NCBI GenBank assembly: GCA_014529385.2
Contig: CM043971.1
Span: 96,457,382-96,521,381 of the forward strand
Length of the DNA: 64,000 nt
Direction: 5' to 3'
From: Adiantum capillus-veneris
Lineage: Eukaryota > Streptophyta > Polypodiopsida > Polypodiales > Pteridaceae
Part shown: positions 59,001 through 64,000 of the stretch, in pieces
Numbering within the stretch: position 1 is the stretch's first letter
Layout: the number at the start of each line of letters is the position of its first letter
Position numbers and translations under genes: made by a program
The notes under the pieces: generated by a model
The model's database searches: none
Told to the model about the DNA's origin: nothing
What the model saw: only the letters and a program-made list of their open reading frames with translations

Positions 59001-59535
59001 TCGATGGGAAACAAACCTAGCCCTTGTTCGGTCCACATGCGAATCCGTTCCATGTTCCTATTGTATGTGCGATGCTCCCAAGCATGATTTATATGAAGCA
59101 AAACTTTTTCCTTTGCACTCTTTGGGATTTGGACTACAAAATGAGATTCTGATTGCTTGGCAATTGAGTTCATTGTTGGAAAAATTTGCTTCATCTCTCC
59201 CAACGTATGTCAAGGACAAATGATCATGCTGCATGTGAGGTGTCACTTCTTGCGAAACTTGTTTTGCTAGTGGGACAAAGTCTCTGCCTCGCCCATTTGC
59301 TTTGCGCCCAACTACAAAATAGCCTGTGTCCCACTAACCTCTATTCCAAGGCTCCCCATGAAGCCACAGAGGTGTACAAAAGACTTCTTCCCGCCGATTT
59401 TGTTCTCGCATATACTTTTGGTATAGCGATCCATTCCCAAATATTCATTAACAAACACTGCTACTTTTTCAGCATTCCATAAGAAGCTGCTTTTCAAAGG
59501 CTCATTCTCCATGTTGATGTGATTGCTATTACCCT
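56049..59535 (-). CDS. Candidate multi-exon gene or gene remnant, product unknown
   Basis: On the minus strand a series of exon-like frames carries splice-compatible edges. Examples are ...SLLPGSRFHI then gtaagt (58336); an exon 58252-58181 (NQIIEVPLVFLSKIEPRSTD) flanked by AG and GT; an exon 58114-58009 (LLIALERNKPLIFATKVKCE); VQASISSNKEKIACSKILDQ before gtatac (57675); and a terminal exon 56316-56049 (LMYKRLDEFLRGVQRTSPKQ, ending DEFELL stop). Upstream frames hold KIGGKKSFVHLCGFMGSLGI (59512-59345) and RLKAVPLFEGLGKIHQIP (58873-58460). Some joins need frameshifts (near 59240, 58490) and stops occur (58953), so it may be decayed. No family is recognised. CACTA 2 begins 78 bp beyond its stop codon. 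Confidence 0.4.
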
Positions 59536-60294
59536 ACAAAACAAAACACATCATAAATTTCAGTAAATGGGCCCAATTTTATCAATAAAAATCACCCTCT
59601 AGATAATCATGTATTTTTGTGAATGATATTGGCTTATATTTGTGATTTCAATCATGTTTCAAATAATTCCTTGACTACAAACCATGCTTGATTTTTACTT
59701 TTGTAAGCAATATGTAAAGATGATATTAAACAAGGGGGAGGGTTTTGTTTTACAAAACTCATGCTAAAGGGAGAATTTCTATCCCAATATTTGGGTAATG
59801 CTGGTTCTAATGGGTGGAGATAAGCAATGGAGCTTCACTTCACAATGAAAAAGTACCTTATAAGTGGAAAACTGCACGAAGAGGTCGAGCTTCTTTGCAA
59901 CTGCAGGAGCACGGTGGCTTGATGACGAAGTTGAAGCTTGGAACAAGCTACACAAGCTACATATTTCGTCAAAGAAGTCAATGGGAAGAGGAAGGTGCAA
60001 TGGAGAAGGTCAAGGGAGAGACGAAGGTGCACAGAGGAGATAGCTTTGCCAATGGAGAAGAAGTCTATGGGAAGAGGAAGGTGCAATGGAAAAGCTTAAG
60101 GGACAAAGGAAGGTGCACAAAGGAGACGTTAGTTGGCGATGGTGTGAAGAAATGAGCGCACGAAGTGAAGGTAAGAAAAATGCTTAATAATAATCGATTA
60201 TGCATGGTAAGGCGTGCCCAAGATGTTTCAATTTAGGCCAATATCTAAATACACAATAAAAGTGCTTAATATTGCTTGGAGCTTTTTTAAAAAC
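59536..60294. other. Region upstream of the candidate gene, with a short direct repeat
   Basis: The run atgggaagaggaaggtgcaatgg occurs at 59979-60002 and again at 60068-60091, with similar text around each (about 89-bp period). This keeps a plus-strand frame open (59814-60155), which looks like a repeat artefact. No promoter motif can be assigned with confidence. Confidence 0.4.
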
Positions 60295-60324
60295 TTGAGC
60301 AACGACGGCGCCGTCGTTGCTCAA
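60295..60324. repeat. Perfect 30-bp palindrome
   Basis: The sequence is symmetric about ggcgcc: the left arm TTGAGCAACGACGGC and its exact complement on the right. The surroundings are AT-rich to the left and mixed to the right. It could be the core of a small foldback element. Confidence 0.9.
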
Positions 60325-61029
60325 ACTCAAAAGAAAGAAGAAAATGGACGAAGTATAGCTTGGAAGCGTCGAGCTCGCGTTAGAGGCAGGCCTGTTGAAA
60401 GCAAGAGAGGTGATATAAGCTGTGGGAGGCGAGGGTCCATCAACGCGAATAGGGTATGTTTTGTATTTGGTTTGATGTGATTACGACGAGCTGTGGCGTG
60501 AGAGAGAGGGCGTTTGCCAGGGAAAGAAGGGTAGGGGGCCCTTCAAAGGCAACATAACGAGATGTGGCGTGAGAGAGAGGGAGAAAAACGAAATTAAATG
60601 AAATGTTATCTGAACGTCTTCAAAATGCCCTGCGTGAGAGAGAGGGAGAAAAATGAAATGAGCTAAAATGTTATATAACCTTTTCAAAAGGCCATAGTGA
60701 TCTATAAGACAATTTTGAAGGCCAGAAAGTTACAATGTGGTTGATTGCCTTGACATACCATTTGTGGCAGTGCCCAATAACCCCTCTAAATCCATAGCCA
60801 TAGAGCCTCGCAATAAGTGAATGCATTTATGTGCACCGATGACATCAGTGAGGATGACATTTGTTTCTTTTTGGCACTGTCTATTCGGGGCAAATTTTGT
60901 CTTGGTTTCAAGCTTGACTCCCTCATTCTCCCTTGCATTTCACCTTCTTCCCATCCTATCCCTATACCAAATAGCCTCTCAAAACAATAGATGACGGATA
61001 ATTTTTATATACTTTAGGTTTTGTTTATT

Positions 61030-61150
61030 ACTGAGCAGATCACAAGGATGCCGTGGCGGTTTCATCTTTCTCATTCTATCCAACAAGGATGCCCCCTAGC
61101 CCCTTATTTGTTTTTGTTCTTTGCTGAGGCATCTTGGTTCACACTTGCCG
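61030..61150 (+). pseudogene. LINE reverse-transcriptase fragment
   Basis: The frame at 61081 reads QQGCPLAPYLFLFFAEAS. This is the conserved RT block (GxxQGxPLSPxLF) of non-LTR retrotransposons, preceded by FHLSHSI. The match covers only about 30 codons and then hits stops. No endonuclease or catalytic FADD box was found nearby. Confidence 0.65.
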
Positions 61151-61421
61151 GATGATGGACTAGATGGTCAACATTCTAGTGGTCCAAAGGGCTTGGCGAG
61201 ATGCGAAGCAGTGATACCAAGGGTGGCGAGTGGACACCATGGCTAGCCTATCATTCCCACCTCAGTCTGGATATGTGTAGTTGTCTCTCAAATATATTTC
61301 TTACTAGTTATGGATGGGAGGTACTCTGTTTTATATATAATCTGTTTTGTGTGGTCTAGGGGGACTAGTCTCAGGTCTAGAGTCGAGTGATTGTCATAGC
61401 ACTTCCCATGCACTTCCCACG

Positions 61422-61660
61422 CTGCTACAGCCATGCAAAAACGCTGATGTAGACTTCTAAAAATGCGGCTAATCTTGGCTGAGAATCGCTGTCCCAAGGG
61501 GCTGAAAAAAACTGGATCAATGGCCGCAAAAACGTTGTCCAAGGAGGCTGAAAAACGTTGTCAATCCAGGCTGAGAAACACTGTCCAAAGGGGCTGAAAA
61601 ACGTTATCAATCCCGGCTGAAAAATGTTGTCCAAAGGGGCTAATCTGCTACGGAGGTGGC
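61422..61660. repeat. GGGGCTGAAAAACGTTGTC tandem repeat block, copy 1
   Basis: Units of about 30-35 bp built on ggctgaaaaacgttgtccaa alternate with caatcc(a/c)ggctgag. The whole block starting at gctgctacagccatgcaaaa recurs at 62642-62840. Frames of both strands across it are repeat artefacts. Confidence 0.8.
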
Positions 61661-61739
61661 TGCTGAAAACGTTGGGCTTCACTGATGGGAAACGCCAGGG
61701 CTTTGCGGGGTTTCTTGCTTGAGAAGTCTTCTGGAGGGT

Positions 61740-63930
61740 AGGTGCGACAACATGTCTTTAAGATGCGAGCATAGGTGATTGCATCCGGAGAGATGCGTTT
61801 GCTTCGCATCAGCCGAGAATAGTTCAGAACTTCCTCTTCCCTCCCCTATTCGGCATATGTCTGACTAACAAAGTGCCAAGCATTCCTTTTTTTATCCACA
61901 ACCCTAGCTAACACTACCATGTGAGTTCTTTAGGAAGTCTAAGTAATGATGGTCGACGACATGTCTTTAAGATGCGAGCGTAGGTGGTAGGTGATTGCAT
62001 CTGGAGAGATGCGCTCGCTCTGCATCAACTGAAAGTTGTCTAGAGCTTCTTCGCCCCACCCCTATTCGGCATATCTCTGACTAACAAAGTGCCAAGCATT
62101 GCATTTTTTCTTGACAACCCTAGCTAACACTACCATGTGAGTCCTTTTGTCTATCTCAGCAATGATGGCAGAACTACGACATTTCTTTAAGATGCGAGTG
62201 TAGGTGATTGCATCTTGAGATATGCACTCGCTTCGCATCAGCCGAAAACATTTCAGATCTTCCTCTTCCCTCCCCTATTCGGCATATCTCTGACTAACAA
62301 AGTGCCAAGCATTGCATTTTTTCTCGACAACCCTAGCTAACACTACCATGTGAGTCCTATTGCCCATCTCAACAATGATGGCCTACGACATGTCTTTAAG
62401 ATGCGATCGTAGGTGATTGCATCGGGAGAGATGCGTTCGCTTCGCATCAGCCGAAAATAGTTCAGAGCTTCCTCTTCCCTCCCCTATATTGGCATATCTC
62501 TGACTAACAAAGTGCCAAGCATTGCGTTTTTTCTCCTCAACCCTAGCTAACACTACCATGTGAGTCCTTTTGCCCATCTTAGCAATGATGGCCGACGACA
62601 TGTCTTTAAGATGCGAGCGTAGGTGATTGCATCTGGAGAAAACGCTGCTACAGCCATGCAAAAACACTGATGTAGACCTCTGAAAATGCGGCTAATCTTG
62701 GCTGAGAACCGCTATCCCAAGGGGCTGAAAAACGCTAGATCAATGGCCGCAAAAACGTTGTCTAAGGGGGCTGAAAAACGATGTCAATCCAAGCTGAAAA
62801 ACACTGTCCAAAGGGGCTGAAAAACGTTGTCCAAAGGGGCGTTCGCTTCGCATCGCTCCGAAGTGCGTTCGCTTTGCATCAGCTGAAAATTGAATTTTCG
62901 CTGCCCATTTCAGCATCTTGCATAGTGGCACATGCCTTCAAGGTTAATGCATCTGGAGCAATGCCTTGCCTCTGCATTGGCTGAAAACATTGGCTGAAAA
63001 CAGCCTGGCTCCCTAGCCTTGCCACATTTGACCTACATGTTCTTGACAAAAACTACATAATTTGGCCTACATTGCGAAAATTTGTGTTTCTTCTCGACAA
63101 CACCGAACTAAAAGCACCATGTTAGTTCTTTTGCCCATCTTAGCAATGATGGTCGAACTGCGACATGTCTTTAAGATGCGAGTGTAGGTGGTTGCATCTG
63201 GAGAGATGCGTTCGCTTCCTATCGGCCAAAAGCAATTCAGAGATTCTTCGCCCCTCCCCTATTGGGCATATCTCTTACTGACAAAGTGCCAAGCATTGTG
63301 TTTTTTCTCAACAAGCCCAACTAACAGTACCATGTGAGTTCTTTCGCCCATAGTAGTAGTGATTTCCAAACTACGAGATGTATTTAGGATGCGACCGAAG
63401 GTGATTGCATCTGGAGACATGCGCTCACTTCACATGAGCTGAAAACTGAATTTTGATCCCCATTTCAACATCTTGTATAGCGCCACATGCCTTCAAGTTG
63501 AATGCTACTGGGGCGATGCCTTGCCTCCGCATTGGCTGAAAACAGCGTTGGCTCCCTAGTCCTGCCACATTTGGCCTACATGTTGAGCAAGGTATTGCGA
63601 TAAATTGCATTTTTTCTCAACAAATTGAGCAAGGTAGTGCTTCTTCGTCCCGCTCCTATTCGGCATATCCCATCTCAAGGATGGCAAATTGCCACATGTC
63701 TTTAAGATGCAAGCACAGGTGATTGTATCTAGAGAGATAAGCTCGCTTCGCATCATCTAAAAACAGTTCAGAGCTTTCGGACCCTACCTCTACTTGGCAT
63801 ATCCTTTACCAACAAAATCATCATGAATTTTGTTGCCCATTTCAGCATCCTATATAGTGCCACATTCCTTCAAGGGGAACGCATAGGTAAATGCATCTAG
63901 AGTGATGCCCTGCATTCGCATTTGCTTAAT
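61740..63930. repeat. Tandem/dispersed repeat with about 210-bp period
   Basis: The landmark acatgtctttaagatgcgag stands at about 61750, 61959, 62179 (variant), 62388, 62598, 63163, 63376 (variant) and 63694. Intervals in the first part are 209-220 bp. Each unit includes gtgattgcatctggagagatgcg, cttcctcttccctcccctattc, ggcatatctctgactaacaa and ctaacactaccatgtgagtc. Between 62640 and 63160 the array is broken by the GGCTGAAAAACG block. No gene is supported. Confidence 0.9.
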
Positions 63931-64000
63931 ACTTTCATATTCTTTTTGTAATTATGACTTTCTAATCAATGTGTTTAGGTTTTTACACTTGTCTTCTAGT

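Noticed and set aside
59779-60155. Overlapping ORFs on both strands at 59.8-60.2 kb
   Set aside because: They are kept open by an 89-bp direct repeat of atgggaagaggaaggtgcaa and match no family.
61740-63930. CRISPR-like array
   Set aside because: The repeats are about 210 bp, diverged, and have no short unique spacers; the context is a plant nuclear repeat.

Overview
This window is almost entirely repetitive DNA from a eukaryotic nuclear genome, and everything points to a land plant. It has Ty3/gypsy chromoviruses primed by initiator-methionine tRNA, CACTA (En/Spm) transposons with Tnp2, DUF4218 and TnpA/Transposase_24 type proteins, and very long GA/CT tracts. I cannot name the species; a large-genome plant fits. 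No bacterial-type operon, rRNA, tRNA or CRISPR array was seen. Nearly every coding region carries stops, frameshifts or deletions.

Layout. (1) 1-10702: two degraded Ty3/gypsy chromovirus copies, A and B, in tandem and sharing an LTR (LTR fragment, pol A, LTR1, gag-pol B, LTR2). Copy B holds a 903-bp solo LTR of another family. (2) 10703-15941: block X1, with a LINE ORF1-like fragment on the minus strand, several unidentified ORFs, and the gag of a second Ty3/gypsy-type family. (3) 15942-30004: a second tandem array, copies C and D with LTR3, LTR4 and LTR5. (4) 30005-34587: block X2, a paralogue of X1. Diagnostic bases and a shared nonsense codon pair A with C, B with D, LTR1 with LTR4 and LTR2 with LTR5. 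About 19 kb of already-dead array therefore seems to have been duplicated as one block. Comparing X1 with X2 gives empty-site proof for three younger insertions in X2.

(5) 34588 to about 40.2 kb: a CACTA element inserted in the X2 gag. It has a left end, long GA tracts, a LINE ORF1 fragment, and tnp2 and tnpA remnants; no right end was found. (6) 40.2-47.9 kb: noncoding repeats, including a GGTTAT-like repeat, GA/GT/GATG microsatellites, a 367-bp MITE-like element and two related 1.3-kb TIR elements. (7) 47948-55971: a complete-ended CACTA element with 12-bp TIRs, TTT target duplications and GTCGCTA subterminal repeats. It carries a four-intron tnp2 pseudogene and a tnpA-like pseudogene. (8) 56.0-59.5 kb: a possible multi-exon gene or gene remnant on the minus strand, family not recognised; the CACTA element sits just past its 3' end. 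(9) 60.2-64 kb: a perfect 30-bp palindrome, a LINE reverse-transcriptase scrap and a tandem repeat of about 210 bp.

The genes do not form a pathway. They are layered mobile elements (chromovirus array, block duplication, then CACTA, MITE and solo-LTR insertions) beside one candidate host gene.
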